Assembly: GCA_013398175.1 (NCBI GenBank)
Contig: VZRZ01008732.1
Span: forward strand, 1 to 64,000
Source: Climacteris rufus
Taxonomy: Eukaryota; Chordata; Aves; Passeriformes; Climacteridae
DNA length: 64,000 bases
Direction: 5' to 3'
Part shown: positions 9,101 to 22,274 of the stretch, in pieces
Position numbering within the stretch: position 1 is the stretch's first letter
Layout of the letters: each line of letters starts with the position of its first letter
Made by a program: the position numbers and the translations under genes
The notes under the pieces: generated by a model
The model's input: the letters and a program-made list of their open reading frames with translations, nothing else
The model's database searches: none
What the model was told of the DNA's origin: nothing

Positions 9101-10270
9101 CCTCATCTTTAAATGGGAGAACTGCCTCTTAAACATTAGACATTAAGACATTATTTAAGACATTCTTGATAATATGGTATGATTTTATACTCAGTTGTGT
9201 TTTAAGGTAAGCAACTTATGGAACTTTAACTTGGAATATTAAGGAAATACCTTCTGTACAGCACTTCTATTGCAAACTCAGATCTATGAATACGAGTTGC
9301 TTAATGTCAGATTTCAGGTTTTAATGTGTTTTTCTCTTTTCTCTGATAAACCAAATCATACTTTTGGTGGTTTTGTTTGTTTATGAAAGAAAATTTGATA
9401 ACAGAAAAGGGAAAGTAAACGAACAGATTTCTAAGTAGTCATATGGTTTAGGTTTATTTTTTCTTCTGATTTCAACACATGGACAAACTGCTGTCAGCAA
9501 GTGCCAAGCTGCCTGATCGTGGGTCTGACTAGCTGTTACATTTTCCATCTGACATGGTAGGCATCTTCTTGCAATATCTTCAGATGTCAGCAGCAATGAG
9601 AGCCCTTGCTTTTTCTGGAACTATAAAGTTGGAAAAGACCATCTGCTCACCCTTCTGTTATCTAAATTTTTGCCTAGAAATAGTTTTCAAGTATATATTA
9701 AGAACTGTAAGGAAAGAGATAAAGTGTAAGATGTTGGTAACATAACTTTAACCCTTTCCTTTCACTTCATGTGGTATAGATTTTGTTAGAGATGCTGAAA
9801 CAATGAAAACCAAAAGGAAATTTGTGTAGTTCACAGAAATTTGGTTTATGGTACTGAATTATTTAGTGCTGCAATTTTTACCTTAAAATTAAAAGTTTTC
9901 TGTATAATTTTAAATATTATTAGGATTATATACGCAATATGTAAGATTCTTTTGATATTTTATTCACATACTAAGTTTGTAAAGTGTGTATTCAGCAGTA
10001 ATCTGTGCCAGAACAAGAATTATACTACTAGAACATTCCCAAAATAGCAATAGATGAAATATAAGCTACGTAGGAATAAGGAATGAGTATGGATTTCTTA
10101 ATGAAAATTACTATGCATAAAGGATTTTTATTTTTTTCCTAAAAGAGGATCCACTCTACAACTGCTTAAAGCTGAGCTCATATAAAGCTGAGCTCTTTTA
10201 TTCACACTTCATGGGCTGTACGTCCTGTTACCTGATTGAGCAATGACAGCACAACATAGAAGTTATCTCG
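6158..10270. other. AT-rich intergenic desert
   Basis: Long AT-rich sequence with no convincing exon. Short open frames (for example 7780-8007 and 9841-10047) have no domain or codon signal. A few dozen bases at about 9615-9650 (ACTATAAAGTTGGAAAAGACC) resemble the 3' tip of a minus-strand CR1. Confidence 0.4.
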
Positions 10271-10274
10271 CATG

Positions 10275-10410
10275 GAACACTGGGGTCCCAAATATGGATG
10301 ACGCCAAATACGAAGTTAACTTTGAAAGCCAGCAAATGCCTTCTATTTTACAAGAGTTACGATGGGTATAAACGCAACTTTATTTTGATGTTCAGTATTT
10401 ATACAGGTGA
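10275..10410 (-). repeat. Minus-strand LTR-end relic
   Basis: On the minus strand a TATAAATAC (about 10394-10402) is followed by AAATAAAG near 10378-10385 and then, about 80 bases on, by TTTGGCGTCATCC, which looks like an LTR/primer-binding-site junction. The order of TATA, poly(A) signal and junction suggests the end of a compact LTR. The family and outer edge are unknown. Confidence 0.3.
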
Positions 10411-10718
10411 TACAGGGAAGAAAAGGGTTAAAAGGATGCTTAGTAGAAATTAGTTATTAAAACAATGCATATGGCTTGCTCAATACTTACATTGCTTGCC
10501 AAGCAGAAAAGGAGGATGCAGGACCATTGATAAAGGAAAGCAATCATGACCGAAGGTCCTGCTTTCAGACCCTGAAATGAGCCCAAACCAGCCTTGAGAC
10601 TCAGACTCAAGCCAGAGACTCAGGGAGATTGCACAAAGAAGCAAGGTAAAAAGTTCAATATAGAGGAAGACTTCTTTCTTCATCTGAAGACCCTTGCCCA
10701 CGACCATCAGGAGGCAGT

Positions 10719-10938
10719 GGGCATGCACAGATTAATGCAAATGACTTTTGAACTCATTATAATATGAAGCGGAGATGTAACCTGTTGAATATGTAACCTG
10801 TAACGTGATATATAGCTAGCTGAATGCGGCAAACAGCATGCGTGCTTTGGAGGGTTACCCCCACGCATCCCAGCACTTGGAATAAAACATACTTACTTTA
10901 CAACTTACAGAGCTGTGGAGTTCTAACCGCGTATCACA
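10719..10938 (+). repeat. Plus-strand LTR 3' part
   Basis: The plus strand carries GATATATAGC (about 10807-10816), GGAATAAAAC (AATAAA about 10881-10887) and a terminal segment GAGCTGTGG to CGCGTATCACA ending near 10938. This resembles the R-U5 end of avian ERV LTRs. GGCAG follows the end and also precedes TGGGCATG at 10719, which could be a 5-bp duplication, but the resulting 220-bp LTR would be unusually short, so the left edge is doubtful. Confidence 0.4.
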
Positions 10939-10944
10939 GGCAGA

Positions 10945-13900
10945 AATCTGATAGATATCTTAAAAGTTTAATATTTAAAACGTTTCACATCAAACAAAAA
11001 TGAAGTCCCTGGGAACATTCTCATTGTCTTGAACGAACTGTGAATCAGGATTTCCCTTCATTAGCCCCTCACTGCTTGGGAAGCATGAAATACCATAGGT
11101 CTTAGAACTACTGGGTTTTTCAAAATGGTCCTACTGCAATGGTTTCTAACACTGATTTTTTTTCCTATTTTCTTTCTTATGAAAGATAATATTACTTGGA
11201 AAAGAAAAAAAGAAGTGTAATTACATTTTCCATAGAACAGAATTAATTTGAAATGTACTGTCACAACAATTCATCTTGTAAACGTTATGCTCATGTGATG
11301 GAAGCTTTTAAAAAATTACACAACTCAATGTTATACGGAGTATCTGTTGTTCTCCTTTACTTTTCAAACTCAAACACGACAACTGGAAAGGTTTCCATAG
11401 TTTGTTTCATTAAGACATGTGGCTGGTATTGTACTAGCACAATTTTATTCTCAGCTGATGACAGCATATTAGAATCTATAACCAAGAAAAAAATACACAA
11501 TATTCAGTGCTTGGCTTCTTTATATTATCTTAAAACAACTTTGCAAAGAAAACCTTATAAGCTTTACTAAAAAGATTACACAACTGTTGATATTGTAATT
11601 TGAAAGTGATTCCTCCTTACTTTCTTGACTAAAGTAATGAACTATCTAAGGACTTGAAAAATGATTTTTGAGTAATTTTAATTCTAGATTAACAACTTTC
11701 GGAAAAAAAAACCACCCACAAAAAGGTGTTGATTATCTTCAGTATTGGAATTAATATTAAACAGTGCTTTCATTTAGAAAAGGGCAGATCCTCATTCAAA
11801 TATTACACTTTATTTATCATTATCTAAATAGCATATACTAATACAAAATCTGTTGATATTGTTATTGTTATTTATTATTCTATTAAATGCTGCTCAGAAC
11901 ACAAGAGTCTTACTTCTTTCTAATTCTTTAGCCCCAGATTGAATAAATGCCACCCAAACAAAATCTTCCCACAGTATTTTGAAACCTAAACACTTGGATA
12001 CACTTGCATGTTTCCCTTCAATACAGAAAAGTAAGGATGGAAGCCAGATTCTTAACTGTGTAACCTCTGGGCTACACAGGATGAAGAATAACCATTTAAC
12101 ATTTCTTAAGGGTTTCTTTACTCTTTATGAGATGTCAAGCCCGCTGTGACCTAATTAGAAGGAAAACCTCTATGTGGCCCTTGAAGTATTCTATATTCTG
12201 GTACTTTGTTGCATGCTTAGGAATCTGCAGTCTTACTGACAGTCATCGGAGAAAATGTCTCGCTCTGCTGATCTGTCTGAACCATTACTCCTCTGATCCC
12301 ACACAGAAGCAATATGGATACAGTAAGACTAATAAAAACCACCTTATTTTTCTTATGCAACTGCATACATTTTTCTTCTTCTCTTTGGCTGGAATTCTCA
12401 GCTTTTATAGTCAATATCCTTCTCCCAACTTTAGCACAATTAATTTTTCCCATGCCAATATGACCTTTTTTATTCTTCTCTGTTTGGGGGTAAAAAATTG
12501 CATCTTCTCTATGAAGAAGTTGTATTTCCATTGCTGTGTTAAGGTCTAATTTTTTATGCTGAGAAGCAGCCCTAGTAATTACCTTGTTGGCATCCAGCGA
12601 ACTAGATTTCTCTTTAAGGAGCTATGAAATTCCCCTTCTTCTCTGCAGAGGTTGTTAGATCCTCTTCAGTGAGGAATGCATAATTTCCTGAATTTTAAAT
12701 TTTACTTTAACCTACACATTAAAATATGCAAAAAAATTAAACAAATGTTATATGTACAGGGCTTTTTTTTTTTTTCACTGTAGACTGTCCAGATATAACA
12801 GAAATCAAATATTCTTCAATGTAATAGCTTTAACATGAAAAACTCTCAACATGTTTCTCTCAAATAAACCCAGGGAATATTCGTAGTATGTATAACTTGT
12901 TTCAGATACAGCTATTGCCCAATTTAAATTATATGAAATAATAAAATAAAATGTATGATCCAAATAAGTGCAAATTTTAATCACCAAAATGTATTTTCTA
13001 GGATAAATATTCTTAATGTTTATCTGTGCTTTATATAATAACATTTCAAATACTTAGCTTTTGTTACTAACTACTTCAAATGTCCAGAAATTTTGTGTAA
13101 GTGATGATGGATATAGCTATGGGTTTTTAAAGAACAATGAGTTCAAAAGAGGTCCTTTTTTTTTGGGATGGGGAAGGCATCAAGTACATCTAATGCTGGA
13201 TGTGCAAAGGTCTCGATTTGAAATTTAGTCAGAATTATTTCAAAGACCATACTTGTGGTTTCCATGTTTCTTTTCTGGCATCTGGTTAAATATATAGCAA
13301 TCAAAGTTAATTAAATCAAATACAATCAAATCATTCTTCCTTGTTATATCATCGTCTTTAACCATTTGATGAATATAGCACTCCTAGATTCTCATAGCAT
13401 GCAGTCTTCTGCCATTAAGTTACAGACTAAGGAAAGATTTCAAAAACTGTTGTCAAAATCATGAAGAAAGTAGCACACAGTTTCAGTATATGAAGGAGAA
13501 AATCATCTCTTGGAGGAATTGACTATCTCTAGACATTTAGTAAACTTTTAATTAAAGACTAAGAATTGTTATCTTCTCAAAAAAAAAACCAATGACTGCA
13601 TTGTGGTGTAGCCATCATCTTATCAGTTTTCATTATCCCAGTGCCTCACACTTATCTTTCCTGGCACTGACATATCATTCGTGAACTGTACAGATCAACA
13701 GAAGTGTTATGCTTGTTTATTATGTTCTGTTACTCTCAACCACTGTTTCTGTCTCCTTGGTGATATATATCTTTATATTTAAAAATTAATTGAACATTTA
13801 TGAAATTTCCTTCTTGTCACTGGGATACTTGAAAAATTTATGGTAATTTTCAGTGAAACACATCATCCTGCTGTCATGAATTGCATTAAAATTATGGAGG

Positions 13901-15055
13901 TACAAACATCTTTTCCTGAAAGTGTGTTCATTATTTTTCTTTAAATTCAAAATCTGAACTAACTGTCTCCAAATACTGCAAAATGTATTGTATTAAGTTG
14001 GTACTACACTTTACTTTGACTTAAATGAGGTGTTCCATTTTATTTTTAGATTGCAGAACACTTTGGTTTAAAATGTACTTTTAAACACAATGTTAAAGAA
14101 TTTTCTGTTTCACTGGAATAGTTTGAACTTCTGAAGTAAATATTTTGAGTCCTGGAAACTTACTGTATGCAGTTGTAGGCACATAAAGCTAAACTAAATA
14201 AAGAATAAATCTTTAGCTGTCTGGCGTCTGGCCTGTCTGGCCTTCATCTCCAGAGACTTTCCATTTTCTTTCTTTCCTTGAGGACATCATATTTGACAGA
14301 ATGAGCCTTTAAACAGTATTTAATATCATGTTGAGCTGGGAATAATAAAAAATCACCATATTTGTGTTTTTTTATGAGAATGTAACTTGCTCTCCCCAAA
14401 ATGTGTGATAGTGAGAACAGAAATTTTCTAGTTTGTGTGTCTGTAGTTGCAAAATTTGTTTTTCTGTTCAGAGATGGTTGTACTGTGTTAGCCCAGGATG
14501 TGGTGGTTAATTTACCAGAGAACTGAAAGGCCAACTGGAAGCCTTCAGATTAGCAGCCAATGAAAAAATATAGAAAATCAACTTTTTTAGAAGAGAAACT
14601 CAATATGAATGGAAAATAGTGAAGAAGGAAACTATTGTTCTACGTAAGAACAATGTGCTTTTCCAATATTCTCTTCCATTTTGTTAAGTTAGTAAATTAA
14701 AAAAAAATGTATACAAACCCTACTTTCTTTCTGGAAAAACAGATCTTAAATTATACAAGCCCACCTGACAAGTGGGCATGATTTTTTACTTTAAATGTCA
14801 AGTCTCCGATCATGAAATTTAAGGGAACACAGGAGATAGACACCTGTAAGATGCTGGACAGGAAAAATGACATCAACAGTATGTTTTCTGCATTCTAAAT
14901 ACAAACTTGCTATATATTCTACATTGTCAAATGGGAAAAAGTTTGACTATGAATATTACAACTTTCTCCTGGCATTGCTATTTTATTGTTTCCTAATAGA
15001 TTATCCTTTAGGTGCCTTTAATTTATCAGTGTCAGAAAGGTGACTTAATTCTTCT
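10945..15055. other. AT-rich intergenic desert
   Basis: I found no domain-bearing open frame. The longest (12127-12549, 140 codons) is rich in F, L, I and K codons, as expected from AT-rich non-coding DNA. Confidence 0.4.
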
Positions 15056-15085
15056 GTTTCCACTGCTGATGTTTCCACTGCTGAT
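15056..15085. repeat. Tandem 15-bp duplication
   Basis: GTTTCCACTGCTGAT occurs twice back to back with no mismatch, so the duplication is recent. Confidence 0.8.
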
Positions 15086-17175
15086 GGTGTGGCACTGAAT
15101 CAGTGCTCTTAGTGATACCTTATGCAGAAACATCAGAGAGAGTAATATAATCAATAACACTCCAGGAGAGCATTCACCCAGAATGCTGGGTATTTACTTC
15201 GTGTTCAGTCTTCAGTTGTTTATTGATTTACCTTAAAGTTCAGTAGGAAGTCAGCGACTTAGAGGATACATAAAAAACCCAGCTGTGATGGTACACTTTT
15301 CCTATGCCTGTGGGAAGACTGAGAAAGAAACATGAGTATATGCAACTTTTAATTACTTTTAAGAAGGTATACACCAAAACGAGGCATGCTATGAGGAAAG
15401 TCCCATAAGACCATTACATTTATGAAACAGACCTAATTACTATTACATATTAAAACCAAGTTCATACAATTTTGCTACAATTCATAATTGTATGGCTTTT
15501 AATAAGCCCAGGAAGTCTGAGATCAGAAATAGTTTGAAAAGACCTTGGCAAATCTGAAATAAACCCAGAATGTTATATGGCCCTTACTGTAACTCTTTCA
15601 TGCCTATATTTAAAAGTTGTAGTTATTATGGAATAAGAAGCAAGCTAGGGATAAAATTATGGCCAAAAAAAATGGATAGTTTTTAATTGCACATCATTGT
15701 TTTCAATAGTTTGCTACAGTTTAGGAAATTGTATTCCACAACCTTCCTCTTACAAAGGAGAATATGCAATAATAACAGTGGGAAAGCATTCCAGATGTGC
15801 ACACTGAGTTTTTTCATTTTGATATCTTTAAGATAATGTCAGACTATAGTCACAATCCATTTCCTCTTGTCATTTCCTGGAAATGTAGGAAAATAAATAT
15901 AAAATAATAGCGAACATCAGAAATCTAGGTTACCACTTGCAATGGTACTTCAAACGACTTTTTTTTTTAATCTGATCTGTGTTTGTAGACTCTGTTTAGA
16001 TACTCCAACTTTTATGAAGTGACAATATAGGAATGGTAATTTTGTGATTATAGTCATCAGAGTCCCACATGACAGTAGTCACATTTTTCTGGTTACATCA
16101 GAGCACCATAGTAAATGGCATACTCTTTTCCATGAAAAAGTAATTTTGGGTACATCATAGATAGTTTTTTAAAAACTATGTGTGTACTTCTACCATATTA
16201 GATGTCTTCCTTCTCTTTCTCCAAATATCATTGAAACAAGCTTATATACTGTTTTCCTTTTGAGTACTGTCTTATGCTTACAACCTGAACAGTCCCTTCT
16301 CTGATTTGGCAAAGATTGATGAGTTTGATGAGTCCAGAAACACTTTTGGATATTCATTATCCAAGCGATTGTTTCCATTTACTTCAACATTGATTGTCCA
16401 ACCATAACCTATGAACGAAGCACATGAAGTTTTTTCCACAGTAACCATCACTTTCAGAAACATTCCTCCTGAAATCTTTCCGGATGCTTTCAGTAAGTCA
16501 TGAACCACTAGTAAGGCTGACAAATTGGTCTGGTTACTTGCCTTTCAAACAAACCCTTCTGCTTCTGTTTGGCCTTTTTAACATTAAGACATCCACAGTC
16601 CTATTATATTTTACTTAGAATTATTCAATTCTATTACCTTTCTCAAATTACAAAGCAAAGCATTTCCTTGCTCAGCAGTATGAAAATACATCTCACAGAG
16701 TTACAGTTTGAGACTGAATACTGGTTTTGCTGCCCGCAATATGAGTTTTTTCTGCTGTCTCCTCAATGTGCAGCTATATTGGGATATATTTTTTTATAAA
16801 ATCATAAAAAAATTAGGTATTTCCATAATTTTTCCATTAAAATTTTTCAGTATCTGGATAATAAACTAATTGTATACAGTTTTTCACAGCTCACTTCATC
16901 ATATACAAAAGTCCATGGATTCATGGGATAAACAGAATTCTCATGTAACAACATGTAATACCCATAGTAATAACAGCAATTCTTTCAGCATGCATACTGG
17001 TACAGATAACAGCCTTCTACTCTCTCATAGGTAAGGTATACTTCAGAGATTAATATAAAAAAGTATGAACTTCATTAAAATGCCATAAAAATTAATCACA
17101 ACCACTGCTAATATATTTAAGTAAGCATTTTGAGTTAGCATCATTAATTTAAAAAAAAAAATTTCAAGGAGACCC
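15086..17175. other. AT-rich intergenic DNA with one coding-like patch
   Basis: Mostly featureless. At 16190-16523 two overlapping minus-strand open frames have a more protein-like composition than their neighbours; I cannot name a family and list this as a finding only. Confidence 0.35.
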
Positions 17176-17179
17176 CTCT

Positions 17180-17905
17180 AGAGAGACTTCAAAAATTACA
17201 GATCTGGGCAATCACCAACCATATGAAGTTCATGAGGGGGAAGTGCTGGATTCTGCAATGGGGATGGGGCAACCCTGGATGTACACACTGCTGAATGAGA
17301 TGCTGGAAAGTGTGGAAAGGGAGCCCGTCATTGACAAGCTGAATATGAGTCAGCAGTGCCTTGGTAGCCAGGAGGGCCAACCGTGTCCTGGGACGCATCA
17401 GGCACAGCATCACCAGCTGGGCCAAGGAGGGAATTGTCCCACTCTGCTCTGCAGTGGGGTGACCTCACCTCGAGTCCTCTGTGCAGTTTTGGGTGCCACA
17501 ATATAAAAAAGAAATTAAGCTGTTAGTGACTGTCCAAAGGAGAGCCACAAAAAGTGCCTTGAGGAGTGTCTGAGGTCTCTTGGTCTGTTGAGCCTAGAGA
17601 AGAGGAGACTGAGGGGAGCCCTCATGGCAGCCTACAACTTCTTCACAAGGGGAAGAGAAGGGGCAGACACTGATCTCTTCTCTATGGTGACCAGTGACAG
17701 GACCCAAGGGCCTGAAATTTTCTCAGGGGAGGTTTAGTTTAGGTATTAGGAAAAGGTTTTTTACCCAGAGGGCGGTTGGGCACCTGAACAGGCTCCCCAG
17801 GGAAGTGGTCACAGCACCAGCCTGGCAGAGTTCAAGTGTTTGTACAGTGTTCTCAGGTACATGGTGTGATTCTTGGGGATGTTGCTGTGCAGGACACTGT
17901 AAAAA
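17180..17905 (+). repeat. CR1 LINE 3' portion, sense
   Basis: A roughly 720-bp stretch follows the CR1 second open frame and its end: GGATGGGGCAACCCTGGATG, then a segment resembling the end of the reverse-transcriptase frame, then GAAGAGGAGACTGAGGGGAG, then CAGCCTACAACTTCTTCAC, then GGTGTGATTCTTGGGGATG. The characteristic terminal short repeats of CR1 are absent; it is cut off near 17905. Frames are broken, so it is a dead copy. Confidence 0.85.
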
Positions 17906-17909
17906 CGTA

Positions 17910-18672
17910 CCAGTGTTCTCTGCTGTTAGAGGGTATCAATTTAATTTCATTTAGCCTGCAGACTATATAGTATCAGTTCAAAACCATAGAATTGATCCTG
18001 CAATTCTCCTTGTTCAAATCTTAAAGGTTGAACATGTACTATCATTTATGTGGGAATAGAGACTTACATACAAATACCCTTTGCGAGAGCTGGGACAAGA
18101 GCACACACATTTCAACATAAGGCAAAAACCATTATTTCCATAATGTAAGCAAGAACAGGACATATGACACTTGGTATCCTAGCTCCCTGCATATTTCCTT
18201 TTTCCGCTTCTCAAGAGGTCAGTGAGAACCAATTAAGGCCAGTATTTCCTCAGGGTAAAAAAAAAGAATCCTCTGCTCAATTATTCAAAAGTGATGTAGC
18301 TCTCCATTTCCACTTGTCTTACCACTATTTGTGTTTTATATTTCAAATTCTCTGATAACTCAGAGTCTCCTCTTTACCTGATTATTTTTTGTTTAACAAG
18401 GAAAAGTACCAAAATTTAAGTTTAATTCTTTTTTTCTCTTAGAACTCAATTCAGTGCAGTCTGAGGTTCATTTTTTGTGCAACTGCCTTATTCATCTTTT
18501 TTCTCTTCTTTACTACACCCATTCTTTTTATTTTATTTCTCAGTTATGTTGCCTTAGGTTTAACCCTTATATTTTTCAAATCCTGAATTGTCTGGTGTGT
18601 ACGCTTTATATCTCGTTGGTTGCTGTTTTCTATAGACATAACACTACCATTCTGTACTTACTCTCCAAGGAC
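17910..18672. other. AT-rich intergenic DNA
   Basis: No gene or repeat recognised. The sequence just before the assembly gap is pyrimidine-rich. Confidence 0.4.
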
Positions 18673-18823
18673 NNNNNNNNNNNNNNNNNNNNNNNNNNNN
18701 NNNNNNNNNNNNNNNNNNNNNNNNNNNNNNNNNNNNNNNNNNNNNNNNNNNNNNNNNNNNNNNNNNNNNNNNNNNNNNNNNNNNNNNNNNNNNNNNNNNN
18801 NNNNNNNNNNNNNNNNNNNNNNN
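18673..18823. other. Assembly gap (run of N)
   Basis: 151 undetermined bases. Open frames that cross it are artefacts. Confidence 0.99.
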
Positions 18824-20659
18824 TGCCCTAAATGTACCTTTGAAGGCCCTTCGAATAAATACCCACTTTTTATTCCCTTACTCCTGCCTGGCCTCAGTTT
18901 TTGGGCTAGCCTTTTAGGCATCAGTTTTTTACTAATTTATCTGTAATTTATTCTAATATTTACACATACAAATAGTAGCTTAAAATGTTTCAGTAAGGAC
19001 ACAGTTGTAAAACAAACTAAGATGACTATGCATCTTTTTGTAAAAATTCTGTCCTTTAGAGTGATTGTACATTTTGTGTTTTAAGAACACAATACTTATT
19101 TAATTCATTTGTCACAGTAAGGGGAGACTTCAATCAATCAAACTTTCACACAGCAACACTAAGTTTGTAACTGATGATTAGATCTAGGGTTTTTTTATAG
19201 TATTCAAACAAAAAGAGGGTTTCTTAATACTAAATGCAAGGAAAAAGGAAAAATAATTCTTTTTAGGTTTCTTAGAGAAGGTCGAAAAATGGGGGCATAT
19301 CTTTAAGAAAAGCATTTCAGTTAAATATTTTGCTGGTTAAAATGTGACATTAATCTAAAATTTTGTATTTCATACTTGCAACTTTAAAATAGTGAAAGAG
19401 AATGAGAGAAAGAAAAATTCCAGAGAGTACAGAAAGCAGAACACATTAAAATACAATATACAGAATACATTGTTTTGCATTAACAAGTAGGTTAATTTGT
19501 CATGGCCTAGAATTCTCTTATGAAAGCTATTCCATGGTTATCAGGAAAGTACATTCCAGAGGAAGACTTCAGTTCTCCCAGAGATTAGTTGCTTGTGGTG
19601 TGTTCCTAGCTACTGAAGAGATGAAAGTGAGCTTCAGAGATGTATGTGGAACAAAAGACAAGGAGGTTCTTAGAGCTTAGTCACAGGTCAGCATGACTTT
19701 CAGATGAGAACTGAAGAGGAAGACTCCTGCAAAAGAGAACCACTGTGCTGGTATTTCTTTCAGAACCTTTAGTATGACAATATTTTGATGAATGAAGAAC
19801 ATCAGACGGAGGTAAAAATCTGGAAATGACTGAGAGAATAATGTTATTACTCACTCCTCTGGCATTTCTTCAAAATTGAATGTGAGCTGCCTTTGCTGTA
19901 AACTGTTCCCAAACCTCAGTTGTTTGAGAACAAAAAGTATACTCTGATCTCAGGAAGTGGTGGCATGAATTTCTTTAGAACTTTTAATAGTGGAAGATGT
20001 TAAAACTCTTTTAAAATCTTGTCAAAGAACACTTCAGAAAGAAAGAAAATAGAGCACAAGAGGGAGGGCTGAATTCTGAGAGAACTGTAGATAGAATCAG
20101 CTCATATGTTCATACATTTGTCATATAAAGTTGAAATGTAAAATGAAAAAAAAGCATAGGTATCTGTTGGTGTAGTTTGTACCACATAAGGATGAGTTCA
20201 TGCTATGTAGATTCAGGTATAGACATAACTATCACAAACATAATAATTATAATGATATCATCAAATGCTAGCTACTTGTACGTACTCAGTAAAATTTGTT
20301 AAAATTTTATTTCCAGGCCTTTTAAAGATGAAAAAGGCTTCAGCATTAGCTTTCTCTGGAAGACTTCATAAGCTGCATTTACTACACTTGTACTGATTCC
20401 TTCATGTTACAGAAACTATGTCAGAACTATTCTATAAATGTTAAAAACTCTGGTTAAGTGGCCTTCTTTGACCAAAGATTCCTTGTTAGAAGTATCTAAC
20501 TGAAGTGTGCAGTTTATGTAGAGTGACTTATCCTAAAACCAGCAATTGTTATCACCTGAGCTCCTTTTCAGCAAGGACTTTGAAGTAAAAATGGTGTGTA
20601 ATTACAAAGCCAAAGTAGAACAAACACAGGGAGAAAAGAACTGTAAGGATACTCTGAAC
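18824..20659. other. AT-rich intergenic DNA
   Basis: No gene, repeat or structured element recognised. Confidence 0.4.
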
Positions 20660-20663
20660 CCTA

Positions 20664-21276
20664 ATTAAAGGCGATTAACCCAGACGCTCTCGAGGTAGTG
20701 ACAGCACCTTTATGCGAGCAGAATCCCTGCCGGGATGAGTTGCAATGGTTTTACAACTCTCCCAAAGGACAGAGTTCTAGCTACTGCAGATAACCTGTTT
20801 CTGCTGGCTCCTCTAGGACGAGAGTTTCCCCAGGTATGGTGTACTAGTGCCGACGAGAATAAAAGGCTACACAGAGGGCTCTTCTCTGGGATAACAGCCA
20901 CTTATTGTGAGTCTAGTGTTGCGTTCTGAGGGTCCAGGAAGGGAGTCCAGAGATATACAAGCGTCTGGGATAACCCAGAAGAAAGAGACTGAGGAAGCCC
21001 TGCAGGGCTCTTTTAAAGAGAGGTGGTACCAGGAAACACTCCATGGGAAACCGCGTAGTTCAAAGTGACCAGTGGAGGGGAGAGCTTCCCAGGGCATAGC
21101 CATATATGGGACTTAAGGTATAAATACAGGTAACACAAGAGAAATATGGGATTTTACCACAGCTCAGGTAGAGGGTTCAGATATTGGAGGTAGAAGGTTG
21201 AGGGCATTGCCTTGGCTTTCTTCCCACCAAAACCTGAAGCTCAAAAGCAGCAGCTTCTGCCAAGTGCACTGCTACA
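20664..21276. repeat. Solo LTR, 615-bp family, copy B
   Basis: This is the second copy of the 5539-6153 element, in the same orientation and almost the same length. It is flanked by CCTA at 20660-20663 and 21277-21280, a perfect 4-bp duplication. The first two bases of the left end read AT instead of TG, so that terminus is mutated; the right end is intact (CTGCTACA). Like copy A it has no adjoining internal sequence. Confidence 0.75.
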
Positions 21277-21280
21277 CCTA

Positions 21281-21885
21281 ATAAAGCATAACAGAAAAAT
21301 TTGGATATGTTAATTGTGTTGTAACTACTTAATACAAATTGCCACCTGGTAACAACCTGTAGTTTGGTAGTAACACATCAATTTTTCCAGAAAAGTGAGA
21401 TGGCAAAACATATATTCATTTTATATGATTATCACAACATTTTTGGTTCAGTAATTTAAATTCCATTGCCAGGAAAACATAGAGGTTTTACTTGCTCATA
21501 TCAAAATCAGATGTGAATTTTAACAAACACAAATCTTGTAACCCAGTAGACTTTTGGTTCTTAGTGCCCTCATTTAGCAAAATTTTTTGCCAAAAATCTT
21601 ATGGCTAAGAGAATCTTTATATTTTAAATGAAAGAGTACTTGAATATAGAGGTTTAAAGCGCTTGTTTTGGTGTTCCCACAATGAGTTCAAAGTCTGTTA
21701 GTCTCTTTTAAGTCTTTTCTGTGTCTAAAGTGAGATTCTTGATTTGTATTAGGATTAAAAGTATTTGGACCACAAATTTGTAATTACAGTTAAATTCTCA
21801 TTTTCATTATTTCAGGTTTCGGTGTTAAAAGATCTGTTAGAATATATAAAGAAGGGAGAAAACTGAATAATGCATTCAGCTACAG
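21281..21885. other. AT-rich intergenic DNA
   Basis: Nothing recognised. Confidence 0.4.
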
Positions 21886-21889
21886 AAGC

Positions 21890-22270
21890 ACAGGATAATT
21901 TAGGGACTTGCATAAATCACCATGTCCAAACTCCTGCTCTGAGCAGGTTGAACTAGATCACATTGCTCAGGGACCTCTCTGGTCAAGTCTTGAACACCTC
22001 TGAGATTCCAAAACCTTTTAGATGACTTGTTCAAGTGTTTTGCCACACTCATAGTGATATTTTTTCCCTCTTAATCGTGATTTCCCAAGTTCTGATTTGT
22101 GTCCATTGTCTTTCATCCTATCACTATGCACTCTCCAAAAGAAGAGTTTAGCTCCATTTCTTTATTCACACTAAGAAATTGAAGAAGATAATTAAGTGTC
22201 TTAATTTTTCTTCTTAATGTTCAACAAACCCAGGTCTCTCCTCATGATAAGCCTGCAGTTCCCAACATCC
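21890..22270 (-). repeat. CR1 LINE 3' portion, antisense
   Basis: The plus strand shows the reverse complement of a CR1 tail: a segment like GAGCAGGTTGAACTAGATCA, GACCTCTCTGGTCAAGTCTTGAA, and farther on TCAACAAACCCAGGTCTCTC. The order fits one minus-sense, heavily diverged copy. Confidence 0.65.
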
Positions 22271-22274
22271 TCCT

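Noticed and set aside
12127..12549. 140-codon plus-strand frame with hydrophobic segments
   Set aside because: Rich in F, L, I and S from AT-rich codons, no domain, no splice or promoter context. Likely chance.
18454..18946. Open frames that run through the assembly gap
   Set aside because: The gap of N is translated as unknown residues; there is no evidence for a continuous frame.
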